Part shown: positions 1 through 10,600 of the stretch, in pieces
Position numbering within the stretch: the stretch's first letter is position 1
Layout of the letters: each line of letters starts with the position of its first letter
Source of the DNA: Epiperipatus broadwayi
Taxonomy: Eukaryota; Onychophora; Udeonychophora; Euonychophora; Peripatidae
NCBI GenBank assembly: GCA_028023455.1
Contig: JAQFVV010000064.1
Location: forward strand, 3,602,138-3,666,137
DNA: 64,000 nt
Reading direction: 5' to 3'
Program-made: the position numbers and the translations under genes
The notes under the pieces: model-generated
Seen by the model: only the letters and a program-made list of their open reading frames with translations
Databases searched by the model: none
Told to the model about the DNA's origin: nothing

Positions 1-879
1 CAAAACCAAGAGAAAAAAAAAAGACCTGACAATACACAATGACTTTGACCACAAACAACAAGAACATGATGTACCACATACAATATATAGTCAATTCCTC
101 ACTGGTTTAAATTTGGTCCCACAACCCCCAAAAAAATAAATTGAAAGAATGATCCTAAACCACACTGCTTCCTAGTCTTAGGATGGGAGGATTCTATTAC
201 AATAGCATAGCTAGGAGTGGGAGGATTCTATTACAATAGCATAGCCAACTCTTGTTATGAGATTTAGGATTAAACATATATCACCCAAGACTGCTCACTT
301 CTGGATTCTTATGGGTCAGCAATATCTGTATGCCATGCTCTTCTCAGGGTCTTGAAGGCTTTAGATTAAAGGCAGACTTTCATCATCTGCATCATAGATG
401 ATTGTGTAGGTTTTCACCCTGGGTCAAAACCAAACACCGGACACGAGCCACCATATACAGTATGCAACACACCACACCCAATCTAGCAGCCTCATCCTCC
501 ACTGTCAAAATTGATAGACTGCTCTCTCACAGCTATAACCTATCAAACTCCTAACTCAAAAAGCAAAAAAAAATAAATATACAGTACATATATCTGTTTT
601 TTTTCTTATATATTAGAATCTATATATTTACCCCATATAACAATTAATGATAAATACTAACTAAATCATAACTAATTTCAGGATATATATTTTTATATAC
701 ATTTTTTTTTCCTCCCCCCATTATTAAGCGATGATTTGCTTATTGGCCCTCTTTTGGTATCAGTGAATGCGGTCCTTTCCATTGTCATAATTTAGCTTAC
801 CTGGTGGTCACCGTTCTTCATAACCATACTGCCATTTTGGTCTAGTACTGTTCACTATTCCAATTGATTGAGTTCCAAT
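1..879. other. No gene seen; contains a 27-bp direct duplication
   Basis: No open reading frame of note. A 27-bp sequence beginning gggaggattctattac occurs at 185-211 and again, identical, at 219-245, separated by 7 bases (period 34). The 300-520 stretch is less AT-rich than its surroundings. It lies downstream, on the minus strand, of the gag-like fragment at 880-1840, so it may be more of the same decayed retroelement, but I could not read a domain in it. Confidence 0.4.
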
Positions 880-1840
880 CGGACCCCTCATCCTTTTTGC
901 CAAATCTCAATACCCGAGCACTCTTGACTCCTTTCCCCCCATATAAAGGTATGATATAGTCCTGCATGCTCATCTGTCATATTCAGTAATTCAACAACCT
1001 CTTCAATGGATGATTTTCTTAGTTCTAAAAGCATTTGCTCTATTTTTAGCAGCAGATTGTCTCTAACTATTCTGACAATATTGCTTTCTATCATGTTGCA
1101 TGCATCTAGCATACACAACTTTGCCATTTTCTGGTGAAAGAACTGAGAGTAATTCTTTTGGCTACCTTCCCTATATTTTTCCTGCATTAGATGATACCTC
1201 AATAACTCATGAGAGTCCTCGGACCAAATGTATCTCACCTCTTTTTGGTATTCCTCAAATGTTGTCGGTTAGTGTAAAAGTGATTCTCACCATGATTGAT
1301 CGTTTCCTACTGGATTGCTACATGAATCTTGCTTTCCTCAGCCATCGGGTTGATGCTAAAATATCTCCATAAGCTTTTCAAATGTTCTCCAGGAGTTTCT
1401 CCTATTTGACCAACAAACACCTGGACCTTTAGAAATTGGTTCACGTTAATCAGCCTGAGGATATTTTGTTGCAAGCTCTCACCCTTTTGTTATTTTTACT
1501 CTCACCTGACTTTTCTTTTCTTTGCCCATGTCCTGTCTTGTCTACTACTTCCATTTTTTATACTCCACTTATCTTAGACTTTGACTACTTTGTTCCTTCC
1601 CCATATCACTACCTCTTTTCTCCCAACTATTCTCTCTCTCCCCAGTCTACTCTAATTCCTGAAACTTTCTCTCAATTCTATCTTGTATTTCCTGATATCT
1701 TGATTTTGTGCTAACTCTTCTAGTTTTCTCATGATAACCTTCATCATACTTGTTTCTCCTTTTCTGTCTCCTGCTGGTCCATTTTCTTTTGTGACTGGAT
1801 TTTCATTTATCTCCTTTTTTCTCTCTCTAACTTGACTGTC
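880..1840 (-). pseudogene. Decayed LTR-retrotransposon gag-like coding remnant
   Basis: Read on the minus strand, three consecutive pieces look like one broken polyprotein. The first is a charged, coiled-coil-like segment (about 1690-1840) containing MRKLEELAQNQD. The second (about 1310-1450) contains GETPGEHLKSLWRYF and AEESKIHVAI, which resembles the N-terminal capsid pattern of Ty3-type gag proteins. The third is a 116-codon open stretch (888-1238) with YHLMQEKYREGSQKNYSQFF and SSIEEVVELLNMTDEH, matching the usual order of gag capsid motifs. Stops and at least one frame change separate the pieces, so it is not functional. No CCHC knuckle, protease or reverse transcriptase was recognised downstream (1-880). 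The assignment rests on motif order, not on a database match. The plus strand here is correspondingly pyrimidine-rich. Confidence 0.5.
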
Positions 1841-2260
1841 TCACACTCATTACTTCTTTTATATATATATGTATAAAACAACAAACATGCCAGGTTTGAC
1901 TCCCTAGCCCATGAAATATTATGCTACTTGTCATATTTTATATTTAATGGTTATTCTACCCACAGTCTGCTTTAATATATTCCTTGATTTTAATTCCTAT
2001 CACAACAAAAACAAAATTTTCTCACTTTTTTATTCAACCAAAATATATCACAACTTATTATTTACTACCAAAACTTTCCACTCGTAACTTCTCTATAAAA
2101 TTATATTTGGTTAACTCTCATGGTTGATCATATGCTATCAGACTTAAACCTACCGTTTATGAATTAACAAGATGGTCTTGTAGTAGCCATTGACTTGAAA
2201 ATAAGTTATTCTAAAAACTAATCTCCCTCAAAAAAATAAACATAATGGTATATGCATATA

Positions 2261-3388
2261 CACCTCGGTCTCGTTTTACGCGGTAGATAGGTTCCACAGA
2301 AAACCCGCATTAAAAAAAATCGCACAAAACGACTTAATTTAGTGTTTTTCTGAAGGTTTGTGATGATGGTGTTCTAGCTGTATTTGTATTTTGGACTATT
2401 TCCATCATCTAATATTTAACTAAAATTAAACTTTTCTAAAGACATTCAACACACATATTAGATGATGGAAATAGTCCAAAATAAAAATACAGCTAGACTT
2501 AATTTACCTTGAAAAATGGGGGATAGGTGCTGTAATTTTCAGAATTCGCATAAAAGCAAAGCAACAAAGAAAAATTACTTTAAAATTCGCATGAAAAAAA
2601 TAAGCAAATAAAATATGACTAATAAAAAATTTCAAATATTTGAAAAATATTAATACAAGACAAACTTTTTTTACTTTTTTTATTACTACAGTATTTAATT
2701 TTACATTTTTCATACATATTTTAATCATTACCGCTAGCATTCGTTTGTGAACTTGGAAGAAATCAGATTCGATGTGATGTGATGTAATGTGGCTTCTCCT
2801 TAAATGAAGTCAAGAATCTCTCAGCAATTATGCACACAGAAACCGGTTAAGCCACTTTATTTTTATTCGTGATATGATATACAACTAGCGCCATATTCAG
2901 TCTTGTGCTGGTTAATGGTTTTAGTTTCTATATTAAAAAAGCAAGATCACAATCAAAACATCATTAGAAAGATTATTTTCAGTTTATAAAATCTTCGTTT
3001 TTTTATTTTAAAAATCTAAAAGATTATTTATTTCTGTTATATATAACATAATATGTTTTAAAAGTTTAAATTTTTTGAATATTTATTGCAATATTTTTAT
3101 ATGCAAGTATAAATCTATTATTACTATTATTTACTCATTAGTACAAATAGGGTATTTACATAGAAGCTAAGTTTTAAATACAGCTTCAGGCCATATCCAT
3201 GTTAGCTGCTATTATAACGTTATATTTTTGAAGAAAAAAAAAGTATTTCAAGTCAAAATAAGTTATTAATAATTTAAATTTCTTGATATCTAATAAATAT
3301 AGTGAAATATGAAAGATATAAGAAGAAATATGAATCGCATAACTTCAAAATCGCATTAAAATAATCCGCATAAAACGAGACCCAGGTG
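2261..3388. mobile_element. Non-autonomous TIR DNA transposon, about 1.1 kb
   Basis: The two ends are inverted copies: cacctcggtctcgtttta from 2261, and its near complement ending at 3388. They match over 23 bp with two mismatches. Both sides abut TATA (2257-2260 and 3389-3392), which could be a short target duplication or part of the inverted repeat. The subterminal regions carry repeated cgcat(t)aaaa motifs, which is striking in DNA otherwise poor in CpG. No transposase is encoded; the 78-codon minus-strand frame inside is AT-rich filler. The superfamily cannot be assigned from the termini alone. It carries a foldback retroposon (2342-2495) and a 63-bp segment (2793-2855) related to a LINE at 29.47 kb. 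Confidence 0.65.
2342..2495 (+). mobile_element. Foldback SINE-derived insertion, copy A
   Basis: An 11-bp direct repeat, gacttaattta, flanks it exactly (2331-2341 and 2496-2506). The left half is the reverse complement of the family's 3' end (tctgaaggtttgtgatgatg, then the tggactatttccatcatct arm). The right half is the same arm in forward orientation (agatgatggaaatagtcca). The element can therefore fold into a hairpin with about 40-bp arms and a roughly 40-bp loop. The target duplication length and shared 3' end suggest LINE-mediated retroposition. It sits inside the TIR transposon, so it is younger than that element. Confidence 0.65.
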
Positions 3389-3389
3389 T

Positions 3390-4619
3390 ATATCTACCCG
3401 GAAATACCTTTTCAATCCTCTAATCAGTATTCATTTATTAGCATATTTATGGACATTAGCATTATCTGATTCCAAGTCCAATCCTATGATTTACATAAGA
3501 ATTATGCTAACGGATTAATAAGATTGATAATAGCACACTACTGGAAGGCCCAACAACTAGCTAGCTCACTCAGGGCAGGTAGTATTCATACTGACAGAGA
3601 TGTGTTAATAACAGAGTAGATTGCACTGAACTATTTAAAAAACATGACATATTTTGAGTAAATGAATGCAAGCATATATTTTTTTTTAATAAGTAGAAAT
3701 TATTATTTAATACAAAAATTAATTATTTTGATATAATGTTGTTTACATGATTTCAAATATAAAGAAACTACATATTGTAAATTTATGCTTTATAACTCAT
3801 ACGATTATAAACTAAAAATAACCTCCCCAGGGAAAATTAGATCATATACACACAGAAAGTAAGCTTACTTGGTAAAGATATGGCCATAGTGATTGTCCAG
3901 AAAATGTCTTTACTTTGAAACATTCAATGAAACAATGATGAGCTATAATATTTGACGAGACGAATGTGAACTTTAACTTCGATTGAAGACAGGATCATGT
4001 AGTATTTTTTTTCTTTCTTTGTGGAGCGGTGAGATAAAGCCCTGCAAATTTAAGACTTTACCCCCACATCATCATACTGGCGCATGTATAATTTTCTTTC
4101 AATAATGTAATTCGATTACTCAAAATAGTAATGAATAAAACAACAGTCAGTAATCGCCAAGCAATAACAAACAGTCAGTAATAAATCGCTTGATTTTTTT
4201 TTCTTTTCTCTTTTTCTCTCATTCTCGAAAGTTTTATCTCTTCTTTTTCTGAGCAATCCTTCCCATAATTCCCCAAAATGTTAGATATTTTTACTCTTAT
4301 CCTATTTGATCTACATAGTCCGACATACCGCTTTTTCAGACTGGGCTTCTTTTGTTTTATTATTTCTTTTTACAAAAGAAAATCTTAACAGTTTGTTAGA
4401 AATTTTTCAACATAACTTTATAAAACAAATAATGTAAATAGCATTTCATAGATATCTGTTTCATTTTTCATCATAGACATATTTTTTTTAACACAATTAT
4501 ACATTAAAAAAAATATAAATTATACATTTTCCAGAAAGTTTTTTTTTCTTACATTTGATTATTTAATAATATATATACACACTCTCCATTAAAACAAACA
4601 AGCACAAAATCCCTCTTTA
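3390..4619. other. Gene-free AT-rich sequence
   Basis: No coding potential, RNA gene or clear repeat was recognised. There are short poly-T and poly-A runs, and a small local duplication of aacagtcagtaat near 4140-4180. Confidence 0.4.
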
Positions 4620-4624
4620 AAACC

Positions 4625-4782
4625 CTTTGAGACCGAAAACCGCTTTTTTACGCATTAAAAAAAGTTTACAATTTCGACCGCAATAGCGTGCAAACCGTAT
4701 ACGTCACAGTTACGCTTTTTTTTCTTTCTCTCCGCCATTTTTCTATCTTTTTGTACGTCTAAAAATTTTTTCTGTGCGATGA
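4625..4782. promoter_or_regulatory. CpG-bearing, promoter-like segment
   Basis: About a dozen CpG dinucleotides fall in 150 bases of otherwise CpG-poor DNA. It contains a CRE-like site (tacgtcac, 4700-4707) and a YY1-like core, ccgccattttt, at 4732-4742, both of a kind common near housekeeping transcription starts. On the minus strand the YY1-like core supplies an ATG that opens a 27-codon frame (4655-4738) starting MAERKKKKRNC. On the plus strand it lies about 2.8 kb upstream of the first recognised REXO2 exon, so it could be that gene's promoter; this is inference. Alternatively it may be the end of another transposon, because acgcattaaaaaaa recalls the termini at 2.26-3.39 kb. Confidence 0.3.
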
Positions 4783-5039
4783 AAATTAGATTTTTTATAG
4801 CAATTTTTGTAAAGTACATTATTAAAATTTTGTAAATTTTTTTATCTTTCTAGATTTTATCAACGGATAAAAAAAATATACGGAGAAAACAATTATTTTC
4901 CCCTGAAATATTATTCTAATGAACTTTTCTGTTGATGTTTTGATTTTGAGGTTTTATTCCCCATTCCCCTAGTATTCATCATCATCTGATATATAATAAT
5001 TGCTTGTAATTCCTTTGGGTTATTTATTTTATTTTATTT

Positions 5040-5790
5040 ACTGTTTTTATACATTTCATTGTAGATAAGTTTTTATTCATTTTATAGCATACTTTCTATT
5101 ATGGTTTGCTATGTAATAATGCATAATTTAGCTCACCCTTACCCTCATGATATTCCAATAATATAGTAATTATTTTTTACATGCATAACTTAGAATTTAC
5201 TACGTTTTTATTCATTTCATTGTAGATAACTTTTTATTCATTTTATAGCATACTTTGCAGATAAGTTTTTATTCATTTTATAGCATACTTTGCTATTATG
5301 GTTTGCTATTTAATAATGCATAATTTAGCTCACCATTACCCTCATGATATTCCAATAATATAGTAATTATTTTTTACATGCATAACTTAGAATTTACTAC
5401 GTTTTTATTCATTTCATTGTTGATAACTTTTATTCATTTTATAGCATACTTTGCAGATAACTTTTTATTCATTTTATAGCATACTTTCTATATTTTCATG
5501 TAATAATGCATAATTTAGCTCACCCTTACCCTCATGATTTCCAATAATGTAGTAATTATTTTTTACATGCATAACCTAGAATTTACTATATTTTTAGTTT
5601 CATTATAGATAACTTTTTATTCATTTGAGAAACTTTCTATTATGGTTTCCTATGTAATAATGCATAATTTAGCTCACCCCTTACCTCTCATGATATTCCA
5701 ATAATGTAGTAATTATTTTTACATCATAACTTGAATTTACTACGTTTTTTCCATTTCATTGTAGAAACTTTTATTCATTTTACAGCCTCC
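5040..5790. repeat. Degenerate tandem array, about 155-200 bp units
   Basis: Roughly five units repeat the same order of landmarks: a tttttattcatttcattgta start, ttttatagcatactt, gtaataatgcataatttagc, tcacccttaccctcatgat, and ccaataatatagtaattatt. Unit starts are near 5042, 5203, 5403, 5590 and 5744. The later units carry small deletions, and a 45-base sub-block is itself duplicated in some units. No coding potential. Confidence 0.8.
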
Positions 5791-7085
5791 CCCGTCTTTG
5801 GTTAATTATTCAATTATTTTGCCTCAATCAAATATATATATATATATCTGATTACCACATTACATATATATGTGGCTATCTAGAGTCCCTTTAATTTGTA
5901 ACAGGGTTCAAATCTGATTCCTGTTATAATAATTTATGTAATAATTATAATATTGTAAAATAGCTTTTTGCAATAAAGGAATCTATAAATTAACTACTTC
6001 CAGAAGTGAGATTTATTTTATTTAGTCCAATTCTATCGTATACATGAAATAATGTGGCTTTGTGTTCCAGATTCATCAATTGCAGCCATTTATAAGGAAG
6101 CATTACCATTGTAATTCCAGAAACAAAAATAATAAAAATATCAGGGTAAAAACCAAAGAATGAAATGTTAAAAAGATGAGCATATTAGTGATTATTATGA
6201 ACCAATACATGAAACACAAATATGATCTATATTACATGCTGCTTCTATTAATCTGCTTATTTAATATTTTGTCTTCGTTGAAAGACTAGACCTTGATATT
6301 GTCTACAATTGCAATTCTCTATTAAATCCTCAACAATATTCTTCATTTAAAGCAAATAATATTATTTCTTTTGAGAATGTCTTTGAAATAATCTTTGTAA
6401 TGTAACTAAATGTGTTTTTGTTTTAAAAAAAAAAATTATGCTTATATTTGTTAAAAATATTTTTTTAGGAAGTTGCTCAATCCAACAAAGATATGCCTTT
6501 ACAATAATAGGTTTAAAGGCATTATATTCTGCAAGCTGAAAAATAGTTATTCACTTTAAATTCTTACCATTATAATTTTAGAAATTTATGGATAATCTTT
6601 AAATTAAATTAAACTTTTCAATGCCTTTGCATTATTATTCTTAGAATATTAAATTTAATATATCAAGCAGATAAGCAAAGGTTGTACAAAAATAAGAAAT
6701 TGTTTGGTGTGACTAATAATGCCCAAAAAGATCAATTCACTTAATTTGGTTGCTGGATACATATATAAAACAAACTTTTTTGTGTCTTTGCAGAAGGATT
6801 TATTTTTTTGACCATAATTTTTTTAGAAGGAATTTCTGATTGAGCTTCCAAAAAAAGTATGTATATATAGTTACTAGTCTGTGTATAATGGATCTTAATT
6901 TTTCTATGATTAAACTTGTAAATAGACATGTAAACTGTTAGTCATAACATAATAAACTAGATTGTTCTTAGGTTAATTTTTGGTTAATATAAAAAGCTCC
7001 AATTCGAAATCAGATAACAAATTTATATTATAACATCATTGTGAAAATATTTTGGAATGTATTTATAACAGAAGATAAGGAACCA
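5791..7085. other. Gene-free AT-rich sequence with possible SINE remnant
   Basis: No exon of REXO2 could be recognised here, although its missing upstream exon would be expected in this direction. Near 5900-5930, cagggttcaaatctgatt resembles a tRNA T-arm/B-box and may be a worn SINE. The 62-codon minus-strand frame at 6741-6929 is AT-rich and not credible as a gene. Confidence 0.35.
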
Positions 7086-7429
7086 GTTGTATTTTTATAT
7101 TGGACTATTTCCATCATCTAATATGTGTATTGAATGTCTTTAGAAAAATTCAATTTTATTTAAATATTCCAAATACATTCAACTGTTAGTAGTAGCACAT
7201 CAAGCAGGTTAATAAGTAACCTGTTTGATGTGCTATTACTAACAGTTGAATGTATTTGGAATATTACTAACCTGTTTGATGTGCTACTACTAACAGTTAA
7301 ATGTATTTGGAATACTTAAATAAAAGTTAAATTTTTCTAAAGACATTCAATACACATATTAGATCATGGGAATAATCCAATATAAAAATACAACTAAAAT
7401 ACCATCATCACAAACCTTCAGGAAAACAT
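7086..7429 (+). mobile_element. Foldback SINE-derived insertion, copy B
   Basis: Flanked by a direct repeat, gaagataaggaacca (7071-7085 and 7430-7444, identical over 15 bp; extending it gives 18 of 19). The left part is the inverted copy of the element's own 3' half. The arms run from tggactatttccatcatcta through ttccaaatacattcaactgt to a short loop near 7205-7215, and a second partial copy of the forward arm follows before the common 3' end catcatcacaaaccttcagg. It lies just upstream of the REXO2 exon at 7567. Confidence 0.65.
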
Positions 7430-7566
7430 GAAGATAAGGAACCACTTGATGGAAATGTGATAATAACTAAATAAATGAACTTTTCAAAATACATACATAT
7501 ACATACACTCATACACAATTATAGAAATATCTTTTACTTTTTATAATTATGTTAATTCTCTTACAG

Positions 7567-7650
7567 ATGACAGGATTGGATGTTTCTGCTAATCACATTC
7601 TTGAAATGGCTTGCCTGATAACTGATGAAAATTTGAATATTATTGCAGAA
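7567..7650 (+). CDS. REXO2: REXO2 coding exon (MTGLD segment)
   Basis: Twenty-eight codons in phase 0, preceded by the acceptor ttctcttacag and followed by gtatgt. The exon starts exactly at the Met of the conserved EMTGLD motif, so this ATG is internal to the family alignment, not the translation start. Beyond the motif it reads [19 protein letters not shown], typical of the first beta-strands of the exonuclease fold. Confidence 0.92.
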
Positions 7651-10600
7651 GTATGTTGATTTTTATAACAATTTCATTATCTTAAAAGCTGAGATGTTTT
7701 TTTAATATTATGAAAAAAAGTAAATTATTCTATGATTATTATAAATGAAAGTATTTAAGGAAATTGTAAATGGTATAATAACCAAATTCTGAATTGTGAA
7801 CTATCATGATACAAAGTTCATAGGATCAGTTTGGAGGGAAGCTTCAATTATATCAAGACCTAACATCATTAACCACAGATGAAAAACAATGAGATGCTCT
7901 ATAATTAGCAAGCTTATACACAATTAACACTGGATGAATAGAAATTATATTCAATATTATTTTCATATAAACCTTACAATTAATATATACATATATCTGT
8001 AAAATGGGTATTATTTATTAAATTCACAATTATAAACACGAATATTGTTTTACTTTATGAAATTGACAATTATGAATGCCTTTTATCTAACTGATGAAGA
8101 GGAATTTCCTGGAACTAGTTCTGTGAGTCTGTATTGTCATAGTTTACAAATTAGAATTTGAACAAAATATAATTGCTATCTATATTAAATTGATAATAAA
8201 TGACTTGTAAAATAAATAAAAGTGAATTACTATTTTAAAAGTAAATACTACATAGTATTAGAAATTATATTTTTTTTTATGAAATTTTTTTTGAAAAACT
8301 AGTTTTTTTTTTTTTTTAAAAAAAATATGAATTAGATGAATACTATATTAAAATTGGGGCTGCAGCACTTCTAAAAAATCTATCCCTCATGACACAGTTT
8401 TACACTTTCTCCTTCTGGTTTTCTTTATTTCATGTCCTCAAAATTTTTGGCAATTGATTTTTTTTAAAAACAAGCTTACTTATGTATATGTTAATCTATA
8501 TATATATGCATAGAGAGAGAGGGGGGGGGATATATTAATTAGTATTAGAAATAGTATTGAGTATCCTATGAAAGGAAGTCAATATTAGTTTTGTAAATCA
8601 GTGAGTAATAATCTCTGAATTATCTGAGTTTAAAGGTGATTAAAATGTTGGTAACTACTTAGCTGTAAATTTGGGATCACAAAATAAGTAACTGTTTTTT
8701 ATTGTAGAAATTACCATAAGACTCACAGGCAGAATATTTATAGCAAAATTGTCTCATTCAAATAGCTAATTTTCAAATTTTTAATCATTTACTTATTGCA
8801 GATAATAATTCATTAATATACTTTGTTCTTTCTTGAATACTACATTAAATATTCTATCATATTCAAAACAATAATAATATGTAAATAATTTCCAAAGTTT
8901 AAAATAAAGGAAAAGCATATGCAGAGTTGGAAAATAAAGGATTAAGAGCAGTTCTGTTTACATTAAGATTCAAATAATAATTACTTTAGGTAAAATTAAA
9001 TATTACTACCAGATTAAACACATTACACATATACACACACAGTACAAAATACATTATTAATCAGAATATATATATATATTCATGAATATATCTTGTGTGT
9101 GTATGTGTTTACAAAATAAAATAATCTAGACTACTTTATAGAAATTTATTTAACAAGAGGTGTAAAAGAAAATTTAATGATTTGTACAACAAATAAATTA
9201 TTTTAGGTTGAAAACAAAATATTTGTTATTTAAAATCTTATTACATTTATTTGTATTTTAATGGTTTGAAAATTATCAGACATGGAGATAATCCATTTTT
9301 AGCTCTTGAATCTTATTTAATTACTTTGATCACACTATAAAAAAAATAGTAATTTTTCTAAAGAGATTGGATTGAATTTTTATTTTTGAATAGAATGCCA
9401 ATTTCATACCAGTGAGCTAAATATCTGAAATCAATATCTGAATGCTTAGGATGATCATTTAAACCTTGCAAATGATTTAAAGTGATTTTAAAATTTTTTA
9501 TTCTTGATTATTATTTGTTATTTTTTTTTACAAAATTATTCTGTTCACTGGTTTCTGTCATTTTGTAAGAATTTATAAATATAACAAACTAAATATATTT
9601 ACAGTTTAGGGAATGTTAAAAACTTTCATTTTTTTCTTGAAAGAATGTATCTTCAAATAATTATAACTACCTATACTGTATAAATAAAATAAGTTTTACA
9701 ATAGAAAAGCATCTTATTTTTAAATCAGTTGAATACAATATTACAATTAAGATAAATGACTACTGAATAAAATGAAAATGTACACATATTCACATCAAAG
9801 TAATATCAGTAATGTTATATTTTAAACTACTATGTACAAAATCTCATTTAAATAATCTATGGAATTATCAGGACAATATCCAATATATAAGTTGCTATTA
9901 TTTTGGTATATTACTAGTGGAACAGCTATTCCAAAATTATATTAAACTATTTATTTATTTATATGTTCTGTACTAATAGAACATTTCAGCAAGGCAATTT
10001 ATAGCAGAAAGTTGAATGATCAAAATTGTGAACAAACTCGGTATCTACAGACATCTTAAGAAGATTGATAATGGACGTTTTTATATCCACTTAAATACCA
10101 AAGAAGATATCTTTTACATTGCTTGTTATTTGAATTGTTTATTATAAATATTATTTATTTCATTTATGTCTTAGATAGACGATTTTTTACAAGTCATGTA
10201 GATTTCAAAACTTACTAAAGTTCATTTTAAATTACATATGTAATTAATTATCCATGAGAATGAGTAATGGCATGCTTCAATTTTTGCAGTATTATTATGA
10301 TTTTAAAACTTATTTTTTATATAAAAAGAATCCTAATGTTAGAGGAATTTTATTGAGTCATTTGTTTAAAAAGTCACACTATATATTTATAATAGATTAA
10401 ATAAACTATAGCATTTAAAATAAATTTTATTAATAATATAAATTTAGATTATAATACTAATAATAAACAGCCATTTTTAAACAAGTATGGCATTCCAACT
10501 CAAAAAAAAAAAAAAAAAAAAATGAAAGAAAGGAGGAGGAATAAAAAATTATAAAAATGAGTTTTGCAATAATTATACAAACCAATCTGTGGATCACAAA

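Noticed and set aside
2741-2760. Possible missing REXO2 exon, because gtgaacttggaa reads VNLE
   Set aside because: No donor follows, the catalytic Asp would be Asn, and it lies inside a transposon.
5040-5790. CRISPR-like array
   Set aside because: Units are 155-200 bp, degenerate and without short repeat-spacer structure; the window is eukaryotic.
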